From Clostridia bacterium (lineage in GTDB: Bacteria > Bacillota > Clostridia > Lachnospirales > Lachnospiraceae): a DNA stretch of 64,000 bases. The position numbers and the translations under genes are program-made. Under the pieces are notes generated by a model, which saw only the letters and a program-made list of their open reading frames with translations, did no database searches and was not told the origin of the DNA. Positions 8,401-16,866 of the stretch are shown here, piece after piece (the stretch's first letter is position 1; each line of letters starts with the position of its first letter). Location of the stretch: positions 1-64,000 of the forward strand of contig CAJTEN010000001.1 in NCBI GenBank assembly GCA_910575245.1. Reading direction: 5' to 3'.

Positions 8401-11400
8401 ACGCAGTCCTTTGCGATCCACAAGGCGGACGCGCCCGCAGCGGAGATGAAGAACGTTACAGCCTCACAGTGCACACAGGCACAGTCGAACCGGAAAATAG
8501 ACCTGACAGGCAGTTTTGCGGCCAATGGGAAGAAGACCGGCTATGAGATTGTGAGTGTGGAAGACACAGACAGCATTTTTTCCAACACGCCTGTTACGGC
8601 GGATATTAAGGACGGTATCCTTACATACGGCACCAATGCGGCGCAGGAGAATGCTTCGGCCTCTATAAAGATCAAGGTGTCTTTCCAAAACTATAAAGAT
8701 GCGGATCTGACCGTGAAGATTACCATGGTTTCGAAGAAAACGGCGGTGATCTCCGGCATTGTAATACAGGAAAGCAGTGTGTACAGCGGCACGCCGGTCG
8801 CTTACAGCGGTGAGGCGGTTGTGAAAACGGAGGACGGTACAGACATTACGGAAAAAGTGACGCTCGTGTACCGCTACAGCGGCACAATGGCGGACGGCAC
8901 GGCTTATCCGGCGACAGCGGAAGAGCCGGTGAATGCAGGAAACTATGTACTGACCGTATCGGTGCAGGAGAATGACCCGGATTATGTGGGAAGCGCAGCG
9001 TATCCGTTTACGATCACGCAGGCGGATGCAGTTGTGAAGGCAAAAGACCTGACAGTGCTGATGCAGGCGCAGCAGGCAGACGGCAGCGCGCTTGTTCCGG
9101 TGGAACAGTACCAGGCATCCTTTGCATATGAGATGACAGGGCTTGTGAATGCGGATACATTGCAGAAGGAACCGGCGTATACCGTTACGGAGGATGAGGC
9201 GGGAATAAAATCTGTTACTGCCATTGATACATCAAAGGCGGGCGTATACTACATCCACCCGTCAGGCGCAGACGTCGGCATGAATTACCAGATCACATAT
9301 ACGCCAGGAATCCTCACGGTGTCGGAGGAGCGGGTCGTGTACACCGTCACCTTTGACGGCATGGGCCATTGTGATTCCTTTACGAAGGGCGGCATCAAGG
9401 CGGGAGCGCTTCTGGAGCTTGCGGGCAGCGAGCAGACGCCGGCAGCGAAAGAGCAGGGATATGTGTTTGCGGGCTGGTACCAGGACAGGACTTTTGCCAA
9501 AGGAAAAGAGTGGGATTTCGATACGGATACGGTACAGTCCGACCTCACACTGTATGCGTGCTGGCTCACTGCGGCAGCACAGAACGGGGACGGCCTGAAA
9601 CTGTGCGTGCAGGAGATACCCGATCTGACTTATACGGGAAGTGCGTTAAAACCGTCGGTGACCGTATATGACAGTGACGGTACAACGCTTCTGAAGGAAG
9701 GAAAAGATTATACTGTAAAATATGTCCGTAATACGGATGCTGTGCAGACCGGTGAGGATGGAAAACCGTTGGAGGCAGGCGGCACCGCGAAGGTCACCGA
9801 TCCCGGGAAAGCAAGTGAAAAGATAACAGATGTTACAGGCCATTTCAGTAAGGAATGCCCCTATGTGGCCATCACGGGCAAAGGGAACTACACGGAGACT
9901 ATCTACCGCAACTTCCTGATCCTGCCGGCGAATATCGCTGCAGAAGGGGACAATGCGGACGTCACAGACAACACGCCGCTGGCCGCGGGATTTACCCTGA
10001 AATACACAGACCAGTTCGAGGAGAAGGCAGACAAGACGGCAAAGATCGTAAGCTCCATGAAATATAAGAAGGCGATGAAAGCGGACAAAGACTATGCGCT
10101 CAGCGTGCAGGATGAGAATGGCGCGGAGGTTGCACTGACACAGGGAAAACTCCCGCTCCATGCAGGCAGCTACATTCTGACGATTACCGGTAAGGGTAAC
10201 TATACGGGAGCGGTCAGGAGAAAGCTTTATGTGGCACAGAAACAGAAGCTGATGAAGCATGCTTCTGTCACCCTGGGCAAAAAACAGAAGACGCACGCTT
10301 ACACGGGGGAAGACGTGCTGCTGACGCCCGGATATTATGACGCTGCTGCAAAGAAATACTATAAAGTGACGCAAGAGGGTGAGATAAGTAGTACGCCGGA
10401 GAACAATGCAGACGACATGTTCCTTGTGAAGGCCGGGAAGAACGGAAAGACAGGCGGGGAAGGTCTGGTCTGGGGCAAAGACTACACGATTGATTACGCA
10501 GGCTCAAATCTTGCCGCGGGCACGGCGACCATGACCCTTACAGGAACAAACGGATATGTTGGCACGAAGAGCGTCACCTTTAAGATCACAGGTGCAGCTT
10601 TCAGTGCGAAAACGATCAATGTGAAGACTTACGATGTGAACCAGCCGGACTGGACGGGCTGGCAGGCTTCCATGCCCTATACCGGCAAAGCAGTGACACA
10701 GAATAAGGTTATGCTGACGGCGAAGGTGACAAATAATAACCCGGTTGCACAGGAACTGGTCTATGGTGAACACTATATCATCACTTATAAGAATAACGTG
10801 AAAAAAGGCACTGCCGCCATGACCTTCATAGCAAAGCCGGAGTCCGGTTATAGCGGCAGCTTTACGAAAACCTTTAAGATCACGGCGCAGGAGCTGGCGG
10901 GAGAAAGACTGGCAGTTCTGTCACAAAATGGCGCGGGACAGACAGGTGGAGAAACCGTAAATACACAGGGCGGTACGGCGGCGCAGGCCGGGAATACCGC
11001 GGCTACTGCCGTTTACAGCAAGAACGGGGCGAAGCTTTCCTTCAGGATCACAAATGAAGCGGGTGCACCGCTGCGCGAAGGCACGGACTACACCGTAAAA
11101 TATAAGAATAATAATGCAGTGACGACAGCGCAGACAGCCGGAAATAAAAATCCGCTCCTGATAGTTACGGGTAAAGGAAATTATGCAGGAAAAGTCGAAG
11201 TGCCGTTTACCATTATACCGGCTTCCATAGAATCAGCCATTGACGGACAGACGGTGAGCGTATCGTGTGCGCAGGTACAGAAGAAGGACGGCATGAAATA
11301 CAAGGACTTCAAGCTTAAGCTTGTGGAAGGAAAGAAAGCGCTTGGAGTGGGCGAAACAAAGGATTATATCGTCGATGAGACGAACTGTACGCCCGAAAAG

Positions 11401-11868
11401 ATCAAAGCCTATGCGGACGCGGTTGCAGCCGGGACGGCATTACCGGAAGAACCTTCGGTGACGGTGAAAGGAAGAGGCTGTTATACCGGGGAGAGGATCA
11501 TACCGCTCGGGCAGTATATCTATGCGGACAAGCTGACCGCGGCATGCCTGTATGTGGTGCCGTCCGAGGAAACCGGGCAGAATATCTATACCGGCGGACA
11601 GGTTACGCCGGATGTGGCGGTATACTATGGGGAGAAAACGGCAGTCAGCGCGGCGAAGAAGGATAAAGAGAAGGACGAGACGAAGCTGACGGCGGAAAGC
11701 GGCAAATATAAGCTGAAGAAACTGACGGCGGGTATCGACTATACATTAAGCTATGGCGCGAACCTGACAGCCGGCAAGAACAAAGGCAGTGTGACAGTCA
11801 CCGGAGCCGGAAGATACGGCGGCAGTGTGACGGTTAAGTTTACGATCGGGAAGAAAGCAATCTATTAA
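5488..11868 (+). CDS. giant BspA-like (DUF285) secreted surface protein
   Basis: The product (2126 aa) has a signal peptide (basic MMKWTKKAGQVRRRL, hydrophobic core, likely cut at VLA-QE near residue 37). Residues ~40-195 are an acidic low-complexity linker. Residues ~270-690 carry many DUF285 leucine-rich repeats (LDTSNVTNMDSMF type), known from BspA-like adhesins. An InlB B-repeat lies near 1283-1355 (YTVTFDGMG ... GYVFAGWYQD ... LYACW). The rest consists of repeated beta-sandwich modules built on YTG...V.V...EGKDYTVKY...GTA.VT..GKGNY.G. The end (VKFTIGKKAIY) has no LPxTG or other anchor that I can see. GGGAAAAG precedes the ATG. Role in adhesion is inferred from family. Confidence 0.9.
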   Translation: MMKWTKKAGQVRRRLMAGFFCLSLLAADLATVFPVLAQETAMAAEQTESSGESMSGEIMNPGMEVQEETVQEPEADSSAEEMEDDGSQTQNPDSGDAEDQVQDPDDGEGTENDETSKGEWNNEDENTAPSDGAADDGEREQDTSDEEDTLTDDMIEVPETPGADETTEEETDDPEEAESVSDNSVSENTLEEQKEVRALAVPADAIASGSYGNITWVVDKDGKLTVEGTGDFASIGGGSTARPRGPWCTDFYTRGKIKTAEIKVTGMTDASYMFSDCYNLTKISFTGSDTGSVTDMSGMFQGCYKLETVDLGQNFHTGNVTDMSSMFSGCSGLKNADVSGFNTSSVTNMSAMFYGCTNWGDMNLSGWDTGKTTDMRHMFTNCDFQQIVLGGSFTTHSVTDMSYMFACNSDPESLYGCSVGQERQNLTGLDLAWLDLSSVTTLRGIFEGCNVRGLDFGRLDTSVTTTLGGLFSTCDLTGVDFSKLRTDTITDMNRMFANSKGDIDLRTLNTEHVTDMSYMFASADGGGIGGYRQPIYCLTSIDLSGLDTSNVTNMDSMFRGQSELTSIDLSGLDTSNVTNMDSMFGIMPKLTSIDLGGLDTSKVESTNSMFGRCSGLTQIDLSGVDFGNVTTMTGMFSVCSSLQEVKLGNLGTAELHMIDDIGESTYLPVADMFDSCTSLETLDMSNFNYEYLEDGWSQLAPLYNCEKLTMLYTPYNVKINIAITGGDDDKGDEEWYMADGTKLTDNCLPKNLPYSVLIQKGSKPAVSEARMEVSKKKTLYGCGETIGTDDLTVTYYGADGSVRKLVQSDGQTDGYTTNAASLSTTEPGTLELIVTYTKDGKTLTGKVTLTVAHILTAANTTVKLPSESDYNYIYDGTPKTPNPLTVTYTRPAADGTETTVTLTEDTDYTVTYRNNVNAYEEPGADGTGEASGESGGNAGTESGTGIAAVSSGSAAVPAVIIKGMGKYSGTATQSFAIHKADAPAAEMKNVTASQCTQAQSNRKIDLTGSFAANGKKTGYEIVSVEDTDSIFSNTPVTADIKDGILTYGTNAAQENASASIKIKVSFQNYKDADLTVKITMVSKKTAVISGIVIQESSVYSGTPVAYSGEAVVKTEDGTDITEKVTLVYRYSGTMADGTAYPATAEEPVNAGNYVLTVSVQENDPDYVGSAAYPFTITQADAVVKAKDLTVLMQAQQADGSALVPVEQYQASFAYEMTGLVNADTLQKEPAYTVTEDEAGIKSVTAIDTSKAGVYYIHPSGADVGMNYQITYTPGILTVSEERVVYTVTFDGMGHCDSFTKGGIKAGALLELAGSEQTPAAKEQGYVFAGWYQDRTFAKGKEWDFDTDTVQSDLTLYACWLTAAAQNGDGLKLCVQEIPDLTYTGSALKPSVTVYDSDGTTLLKEGKDYTVKYVRNTDAVQTGEDGKPLEAGGTAKVTDPGKASEKITDVTGHFSKECPYVAITGKGNYTETIYRNFLILPANIAAEGDNADVTDNTPLAAGFTLKYTDQFEEKADKTAKIVSSMKYKKAMKADKDYALSVQDENGAEVALTQGKLPLHAGSYILTITGKGNYTGAVRRKLYVAQKQKLMKHASVTLGKKQKTHAYTGEDVLLTPGYYDAAAKKYYKVTQEGEISSTPENNADDMFLVKAGKNGKTGGEGLVWGKDYTIDYAGSNLAAGTATMTLTGTNGYVGTKSVTFKITGAAFSAKTINVKTYDVNQPDWTGWQASMPYTGKAVTQNKVMLTAKVTNNNPVAQELVYGEHYIITYKNNVKKGTAAMTFIAKPESGYSGSFTKTFKITAQELAGERLAVLSQNGAGQTGGETVNTQGGTAAQAGNTAATAVYSKNGAKLSFRITNEAGAPLREGTDYTVKYKNNNAVTTAQTAGNKNPLLIVTGKGNYAGKVEVPFTIIPASIESAIDGQTVSVSCAQVQKKDGMKYKDFKLKLVEGKKALGVGETKDYIVDETNCTPEKIKAYADAVAAGTALPEEPSVTVKGRGCYTGERIIPLGQYIYADKLTAACLYVVPSEETGQNIYTGGQVTPDVAVYYGEKTAVSAAKKDKEKDETKLTAESGKYKLKKLTAGIDYTLSYGANLTAGKNKGSVTVTGAGRYGGSVTVKFTIGKKAIY

Positions 11869-11879
11869 AGAAAGAAGTG

Positions 11880-11920
11880 ATCAGGAGCATTCCGTGCAGG
11901 GTGCTCCTGATTATTTGTTG
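11880..11920 (+). terminator. intrinsic terminator of the surface protein gene
   Basis: Perfect 10-pair stem ATCAGGAGCA / TGCTCCTGAT (11880-11889, 11902-11911), then a T-rich tract, 12 bases after the stop codon. Confidence 0.75.
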
Positions 11921-11989
11921 TTAGGGCATGGCCCTGTTCTCCATTGAGGAGTTTTTCGCTGATCCGAAAAACGGAACTTTGGAGAACAA

Positions 11990-12165
11990 ATAAACCACCT
12001 GCTCTGCGGGTGGTTGGAATAGCTTTAGCGTTGTGTAAAAAACCTCCCTTGATATAATAAAAACAGGTTCGCCAACCGTTTTATCAAACAAAGGAGGAAG
12101 TCCAAATGGACAATAATAGTTTATCACACAGTGTGTCCTGAATGCCAGTACTTTCTTGAAACACA
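11990..12165 (+). mobile_element. remnant of the left end of an IS200/IS605 element
   Basis: A hairpin (AACCACC/GGTGGTT at 11993-12015), the phrase TAGCGTTG, AAAAACCTCCCTTGATATAAT, GGTTCGCCAACC and AAAGGAGG are laid out as in the intact IS at 1560. The gene start MDNNSLSHS matches an IS200 transposase, then diverges and stops after 11 codons. Only the first ~175 bases survive. Confidence 0.65.
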
Positions 12166-12448
12166 GAAAGCGGAGCAATGCTCTTTTTAAGATGGAGGTT
12201 GACCCTCCGCAATCGCTATGCAGGTAGAGGTTGCAAAACACTTATAGGTGCTTTGGTCAAAAGCCATGGTATTGAGCGTATAAGAAAAGGCAATAAGAAA
12301 TTGTCAGTTGTGTGCCGTAGAGCTGAATGAAAATGAAGAACTGATGAAGCATCGTTAAGACTTTCAAGAACAGTCAAAACTACTGTGTTGTGTGGATGGT
12401 AGGATAAAGTTTATCAGTTACCTGTTTACTGGATAAACGGCTGTCGGT
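12166..12448. other. broken DNA before the chimeric recombinase frame
   Basis: No intact gene. One frame continuous with the downstream open frame runs back through this stretch but is interrupted by stop codons (for example TAA at 12434-12436), so the CD-NTase-like gene fragment probably begins here in decayed form. Confidence 0.35.
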
Positions 12449-13963
12449 GTGGCAAGAGGAAGTGAATTTGCAAAGGAAGGGAACTATCGCTGGGAAGATG
12501 CCGATCCAGAAGGATTAAATGAATGGCTGCTGGGGAAAATCACGGGAAACGATCAGCTAAGAAGAAATATTCGATATATTAAGAAATGGAAACAGGAAAA
12601 ATACCATGATTCATCATTGGATCATGAAGTCCCACCAAGTATAGGTTTGACCTTGCTGATGTGTAAACATTTTGTTCCTTCAACAAGCTCTGAAGGAGAT
12701 GATGATTTGCTGTCTTTGAGAATGTCAATTCAAAATATCCTGAATGAATTTTATTCGAGGGATATTTCTAAAAAGGTCAAGAGTGGAAAGCATATACGGG
12801 CATTGGAAGGGAAATTCATGGGAACGACTGCACCGTTTGGCTACAGGAAAGACCCGCAGGATAAAAACCATTTGATTGTTGATGAAGTGACTGCGCCGAC
12901 TGTCAGGCTGATATACAGCCTAGCCCTGCAAGGGTATGGTACGAACCGTATCGGTAAGGTGCTGTATGAGAGGAAAGTCCCGAAGGCGAGCTATTACAAG
13001 CAGGAGTTTTTCTCACAGCATGATACGGGCAGTGATGATTACTGGTATGACTGGAAACAGGAAGTCATAACACGGATTTTGCGGAATCCCGTTTACAAAG
13101 GCGGTATGTATGTGTATGGTACTTCAAAGCCGACATTTAAGTGCAGGGGCAGGGGATATATCCGGCGGGCTGACAGGGAAGTTTTGGAGGATGTGCATGA
13201 GGCGGTTGTCACCAAAGAGGTGTGGCAGACGGCAAATGACATCATTGACAGGCACACAAAAGTTAAACCATGCACTTCCGGTTATGAGAACATTTTCAGG
13301 GGGCTTCTGAAATGCCCTGATTGTGGGCAGACGCTTTTGATACATACGGACAACCGCAATCCTGACAGGGATTTATTGGACAAGACCTATTACCAATGCA
13401 CCACTTACCGTAAAAAGGGAGCGAATTTCTGCACCGCACACCGGATCAGCGCAGGGGATATTGAAAGTGCTATCAAGGCGGACATTGACAGGCACGCAGT
13501 AAAAGCAATGAAAGACAAAGAGAAATTCATAAACAACGTACTTCTAAGCATGAATGAGAGCAGTGCGGAACGGTCGGAAAAGATAAAGGCGGAGATTGAT
13601 AAACTCAAAAAGAGGAACGCAGAACTTGACCAGATGTATATCCGGCTGTATGAGGATTATTCCGGCGGAAAGCTGTCGGAAAGGAAATTCACCATGATGT
13701 CAGCGCATTATGAGCAGGAGCAGGACGCAAATGAGGAAAAGCTGTTGGAACTGGAAAGACAGCATAAAGCGAAGTCTGCCGCTGTTACCAATGCAGAACA
13801 GTTTACGGAGAGCCTTGCACAGTGTGCAGGCATGAAGAAACTGACAGCAACGGTATTGAACACGCTGATAGAAAAGATAGAAGTACACAATCCAGTTATG
13901 GTCAATGGAGAGAAAGAGCAGAAGTTGACTGTCTATTACAAATTCGTAGGTCAAATCGACTAA
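12449..13963 (+). CDS. chimeric frame: CD-NTase-like fragment fused to serine recombinase lacking its catalytic domain
   Basis: Residues ~1-90 (WEDADPEGLNEWLL, RRNIRYIKKWK, PPSIGLTLLMCKHF) look like the middle of a CBASS cyclic-oligonucleotide synthase. They lack the GS...D.D active site. From about residue 95 the protein is a large serine recombinase: recombinase domain (ILNEFYSRDISKKV, GKFMGTTAPFGYRKDP), a zinc ribbon (CPDC at ~315, further cysteines ~60 residues on), a coiled coil (~360-430) and the usual VYYKFVG ending. The N-terminal resolvase domain with its catalytic serine is missing, so it should not cut DNA. The start is a GTG with only a weak site. It ends 14 bases before interrupted helicase sequence, so it probably marks the end of an old element. 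The CD-NTase assignment is by resemblance. Confidence 0.65.
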   Translation: MARGSEFAKEGNYRWEDADPEGLNEWLLGKITGNDQLRRNIRYIKKWKQEKYHDSSLDHEVPPSIGLTLLMCKHFVPSTSSEGDDDLLSLRMSIQNILNEFYSRDISKKVKSGKHIRALEGKFMGTTAPFGYRKDPQDKNHLIVDEVTAPTVRLIYSLALQGYGTNRIGKVLYERKVPKASYYKQEFFSQHDTGSDDYWYDWKQEVITRILRNPVYKGGMYVYGTSKPTFKCRGRGYIRRADREVLEDVHEAVVTKEVWQTANDIIDRHTKVKPCTSGYENIFRGLLKCPDCGQTLLIHTDNRNPDRDLLDKTYYQCTTYRKKGANFCTAHRISAGDIESAIKADIDRHAVKAMKDKEKFINNVLLSMNESSAERSEKIKAEIDKLKKRNAELDQMYIRLYEDYSGGKLSERKFTMMSAHYEQEQDANEEKLLELERQHKAKSAAVTNAEQFTESLAQCAGMKKLTATVLNTLIEKIEVHNPVMVNGEKEQKLTVYYKFVGQID

Positions 13964-13966
13964 AGT

Positions 13967-14754
13967 ACCTATAAATGGAACGCAATAGAACTGGCCCCGG
14001 AGGGGACGGGCTACCGGGCGCGGACAAGATTTTCCAAGTTCTTTAACCTGCCGGAGCTGATGAACCTGTTCAAAGAGGTGGCGGACATCAAGACCGCCGA
14101 CCAGCTGGACCTGCCCACCCCGGAGGTGGAATACCACAATATCGTGGCAAAGCCCACCGGACACCAGCAGGATATGGTGAAGGCCCTCTCCGAGCGCGCC
14201 GCCAAAGTCCATTCGGGGACCGTTGACCCATCAACCGACAATATGCTGAAAATCACCTCGGATGGCCGAAAGCTGGGGCTGGACCAGCGCATCATCAACC
14301 CCATGCTGCCGGACGAACCCGGCACAAAAGTCAACCAGTGCGTGGACAATATCCTGCAAATCTGGCGGGACGGACAGCCGGAAAAGCTGACCCAGCTGGT
14401 GTTTTGCGACATTTCCACACCCCAGGCGGCTGGCTCCAAAAAGGTGGCTAAAACGCTGGATAACCCGATACTTCACGCTTTGGAACAAGCGGTTCCAGAG
14501 CCGGAGAAACCGCTGGCCTTTACGGTCTATGAGGACATCCGGCAGAAACTCATCGCACAGGGTATGCCCGCCAGCCAGATCGCGTTTATCCATGAGGCCA
14601 ATACCGAAGTCCGCAAAAAGGAGCTGTTCTCCAAAGTCCGCTCCGGCCAGGTGCGCGTCCTGTTAGGCTCCACCCAGAAGATGGGGGCCGGGACCAACGT
14701 GCAGGATTTGCTGGTGGCGCTTCACGATCTGGACTGCCCCTGGAGGCCCGGAGA
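13967..14754 (+). pseudogene. SNF2-like ICE helicase, interrupted: first surviving segment
   Basis: The frame reads AIELAPEGTGYRARTRFSKF and on through LLGSTQKMGAGTNVQD (helicase motif V) to LVALHDLDCPWRPGD, where the inserted element begins. It is the helicase C-terminal half of the very large SNF2/methylase protein carried by Tn1549-like ICEs. Its own 5' end is missing: the left border lies next to the end of the truncated recombinase at 12449-13963. The gene continues exactly at 24181. GC-rich codon use differs from the AT-rich DNA to the left. Confidence 0.85.
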
Positions 14755-14810
14755 TGTAGGACGGATTTTGCGGACATTCAAAATAAAAAAGAATGTGGAG
14801 GTAACAGACA

Positions 14811-15185
14811 ATGGCTAAATCATTATTTGAGGAACTGGGCGGCAAATATGAGCGGCAAGGAGATTACTTAATACCGTGCTTAATCGTACCCGCCGAAGAA
14901 GAACAGCCCATAGGCATATGGGGACAGCGGCACTTGGACTATCTGAAGCAGTATCGAAAGGTTACATACACCAATCTTCTCACAAGCGGCAGGCTCAACG
15001 CCTACCTTGCCGACATTGACAGGCAGGCGCAGGAACGCTTTGAAAGGCTCATAGACGGCATGAAACAGGCACAGGGCATTACGGAACGGCTAAAGGCTGA
15101 AAACGCCTTAGAATGGGTCGGGAGGATGAACAACATACGGGCTTGTGCAATGGAGATTGTAAACGAGGAAATAATCTACGCATAA
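14811..15185 (+). CDS. tnpV: TnpV, Tn4451-family transposon protein
   Basis: A 124-residue protein beginning MAKSLFEELGGKYERQGDYL, matching the TnpV family found at one end of Tn4451-type elements. Its biochemical role is unknown; it is not needed for excision of Tn4451 as far as I recall. The sequence is mostly helical (RLIDGMKQAQGITERLKAENA) with no catalytic motif seen. The start at 14811 follows GGAGG by a normal distance. It sits 56 bases inside the left end, its usual place. Confidence 0.9.
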   Translation: MAKSLFEELGGKYERQGDYLIPCLIVPAEEEQPIGIWGQRHLDYLKQYRKVTYTNLLTSGRLNAYLADIDRQAQERFERLIDGMKQAQGITERLKAENALEWVGRMNNIRACAMEIVNEEIIYA

Positions 15186-15247
15186 CAGACAGGCGGCAGA
15201 GGGTAAAAGCTCTGTCGCTGTGCATTTGTTAAAAAATATCTGTCTAC

Positions 15248-15276
15248 TTGACTTTTAAACACAAGATGCGTATAAT
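15248..15276 (+). promoter_or_regulatory. consensus sigma-A promoter of the cargo operon
   Basis: TTGACT, 17 bases, TATAAT, 37 bases before the padR-like gene. Confidence 0.8.
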
Positions 15277-15312
15277 AGTAATGTTGCTAATAGGAATATA
15301 TGGAGGTTAACG

Positions 15313-15852
15313 ATGGACAATATCATTCTTGGGCTTTTACTTATGTGCAATAGAACAATCTATCAACTAAGGGAAAGAATAGATAAAGGAATCAATTTGA
15401 TGTATAGCAGTAGTATGGGAAGCATACAGGCAGCTATAAGAAAATTGCTGAATTGTGGGTTTATCAGCTATGAGGAAATAGTTGATAATGGAAAGTATAA
15501 GAAAGTTTATTGCATAACCGAAAGTGGACGGCAACATTTTTTCGAATGGATAAATGCACCCATAGAAGAACAAAGTCCCAAAAGCCCAGAGTTGGCAAAG
15601 GTCTATTTTATGGGATTTTCGGATAAAAAAAATCGTGAAATAAGCATACAACAGCATTTAATATTTTTGAATGAAAAATATAATGTATTATCGGCAATAT
15701 GTGAAGAAGCAGAAAATATCAAAATTTCAGAGGAAAATAAAGATATACTTAACTATCAGTTTGTTTCCGCTCTTTATGGAAAAGAACTGATTAAATTTAA
15801 TATCGACTGGTTTGAAAGCTTGTTAAGAAAGATGAGGAACGGTGAAATATGA
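15313..15852 (+). CDS. PadR-like transcriptional regulator
   Basis: A 179-residue protein with an N-terminal winged helix (IILGLLLMCNRTIYQLRERI, then SMGSIQAAIRKLLNCGFISY and the wing KYKKVYCITESGRQHF) followed by a helical dimerisation part, as in PadR family repressors. It overlaps the hydrolase gene by 4 bases, so the two are translated together and it probably controls that operon. AT-rich composition unlike the GC-rich backbone on either side marks it as cargo. The start follows TATGGAGG. Confidence 0.85.
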   Translation: MDNIILGLLLMCNRTIYQLRERIDKGINLMYSSSMGSIQAAIRKLLNCGFISYEEIVDNGKYKKVYCITESGRQHFFEWINAPIEEQSPKSPELAKVYFMGFSDKKNREISIQQHLIFLNEKYNVLSAICEEAENIKISEENKDILNYQFVSALYGKELIKFNIDWFESLLRKMRNGEI

Positions 15853-16646
15853 AACAATACCATTTAGAAGAATCGCCTATTGTTTATTATATCAGTAGAA
15901 AGGAAAGGGCTGAGTGGATACTTTTTATACATGCTGCTTTTGTAAACCACAATATGTTTCAAGCACAAATTGACTATTTTCAAGATAAATATAACATTCT
16001 TACCCTTGATATTATCGGTCACGGTAAATCAACAAAAGTACAAAAAGGCGATAGTATAGATAAAATGTCATCGTGGATAAACAAAATTCTAAAAACAGAA
16101 AAAATAGAAAAGATACATATTGTCGGGATTTCATTGGGGGCTGTATTAGCGCAAGACTTTGCAAACCAGTATCCAGAAGCCGTACAATCACTTGCTTGTT
16201 TCGGCGGTTATGATATAAACAATTTCGATGTCAAAATGCAGAAGGAAAATAGCGCATCACAGATACTTATGATGCTTAAAGCTATATTTTCAATTAAATG
16301 GTTTGCAAAGTCGAATAAAAAAATATCTGCTTATACTTTACAGGCTCAAAAGGATTTTTACGAGATGAATATTCAATTTTCTAAGAAGTCATTTATGTAT
16401 TTATCTTCTTTAAGCAGTATGATAAATGTTCGGCAGACAGAACCGAGGAAATACCCTTTGCTTATTGGCTGCGGAAAGTACGATATTCCAATGGAACTAT
16501 CCGCCGTAGAAATGTGGAAGAAAAATGAACCAGAATGTGGTGTGATTATTTTCGAGGGAGCTGGACACTGTGTGAATATGGACACACCGAATAAATTTAA
16601 TGCAGCTATGGAGGAATTTTGGTTAAGTGGAAACGGCAAATACTAA
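15849..16646 (+). CDS. alpha/beta hydrolase
   Basis: A 265-residue alpha/beta hydrolase. The nucleophile elbow is GISLG (Ser95), an oxyanion region is near FIHAAF, the acid is probably the Asp in GCGKYDIPM (~residue 215) and the His is in GAGHCVNMD (~240). Substrate cannot be predicted; the family includes esterases and C-C hydrolases. It is co-transcribed with the PadR-like regulator, which suggests the regulator senses the substrate or a related toxic compound. AT-rich cargo within the element. Confidence 0.88.
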   Translation: MKQYHLEESPIVYYISRKERAEWILFIHAAFVNHNMFQAQIDYFQDKYNILTLDIIGHGKSTKVQKGDSIDKMSSWINKILKTEKIEKIHIVGISLGAVLAQDFANQYPEAVQSLACFGGYDINNFDVKMQKENSASQILMMLKAIFSIKWFAKSNKKISAYTLQAQKDFYEMNIQFSKKSFMYLSSLSSMINVRQTEPRKYPLLIGCGKYDIPMELSAVEMWKKNEPECGVIIFEGAGHCVNMDTPNKFNAAMEEFWLSGNGKY

Positions 16647-16812
16647 AAGTGATTGGATACGCTGCCCTGTTTGCGGAAATAAGACCCGTGACAAAATTAG
16701 AGAAGATACGATTTTAAAAAACTATCCTCTCTATTGCCCGAAATGCAAGCAGGAAACATTGATTGAAGCAAAAAATTTACAAATAACAGTCATCAAAGAG
16801 CCAGACGCTTAA
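16627..16812 (+). CDS. cysteine-rich KTR domain protein
   Basis: A 61-residue zinc-ribbon protein (CPVCGNKTRDKIRE near residue 14 and CPKCKQETLIEA near 39), the cysteine-rich KTR family common in conjugative elements of Firmicutes. Two CxxC knuckles should bind one zinc. A GTG start at 16627 overlaps the end of the hydrolase gene, so translation is coupled. Function unknown, possibly nucleic acid binding. A strong terminator follows. Confidence 0.85.
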   Translation: METANTKSDWIRCPVCGNKTRDKIREDTILKNYPLYCPKCKQETLIEAKNLQITVIKEPDA

Positions 16813-16817
16813 GACGC

Positions 16818-16866
16818 AGAGCCGATGAACAAGTGAGTAGTCACAGTTCATTGGCTCTATTTTATT
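16818..16866 (+). terminator. intrinsic terminator of the cargo operon
   Basis: AGAGCCGATGAAC (16818-16830) pairs with GTTCATTGGCTCT (16846-16858) with one G-T pair, followed by ATTTTATTT. Confidence 0.85.

Noticed and set aside
9646..10374. Long antisense ORF inside the BspA-like gene
   Set aside because: It is complementary to repetitive coding sequence, and its composition mirrors the sense codons. No site or domain.
12449..12720. An intact CBASS defence system
   Set aside because: Only a middle fragment resembling a CD-NTase is present. The GS...D-x-D active site, an effector gene and accessory genes are all missing.
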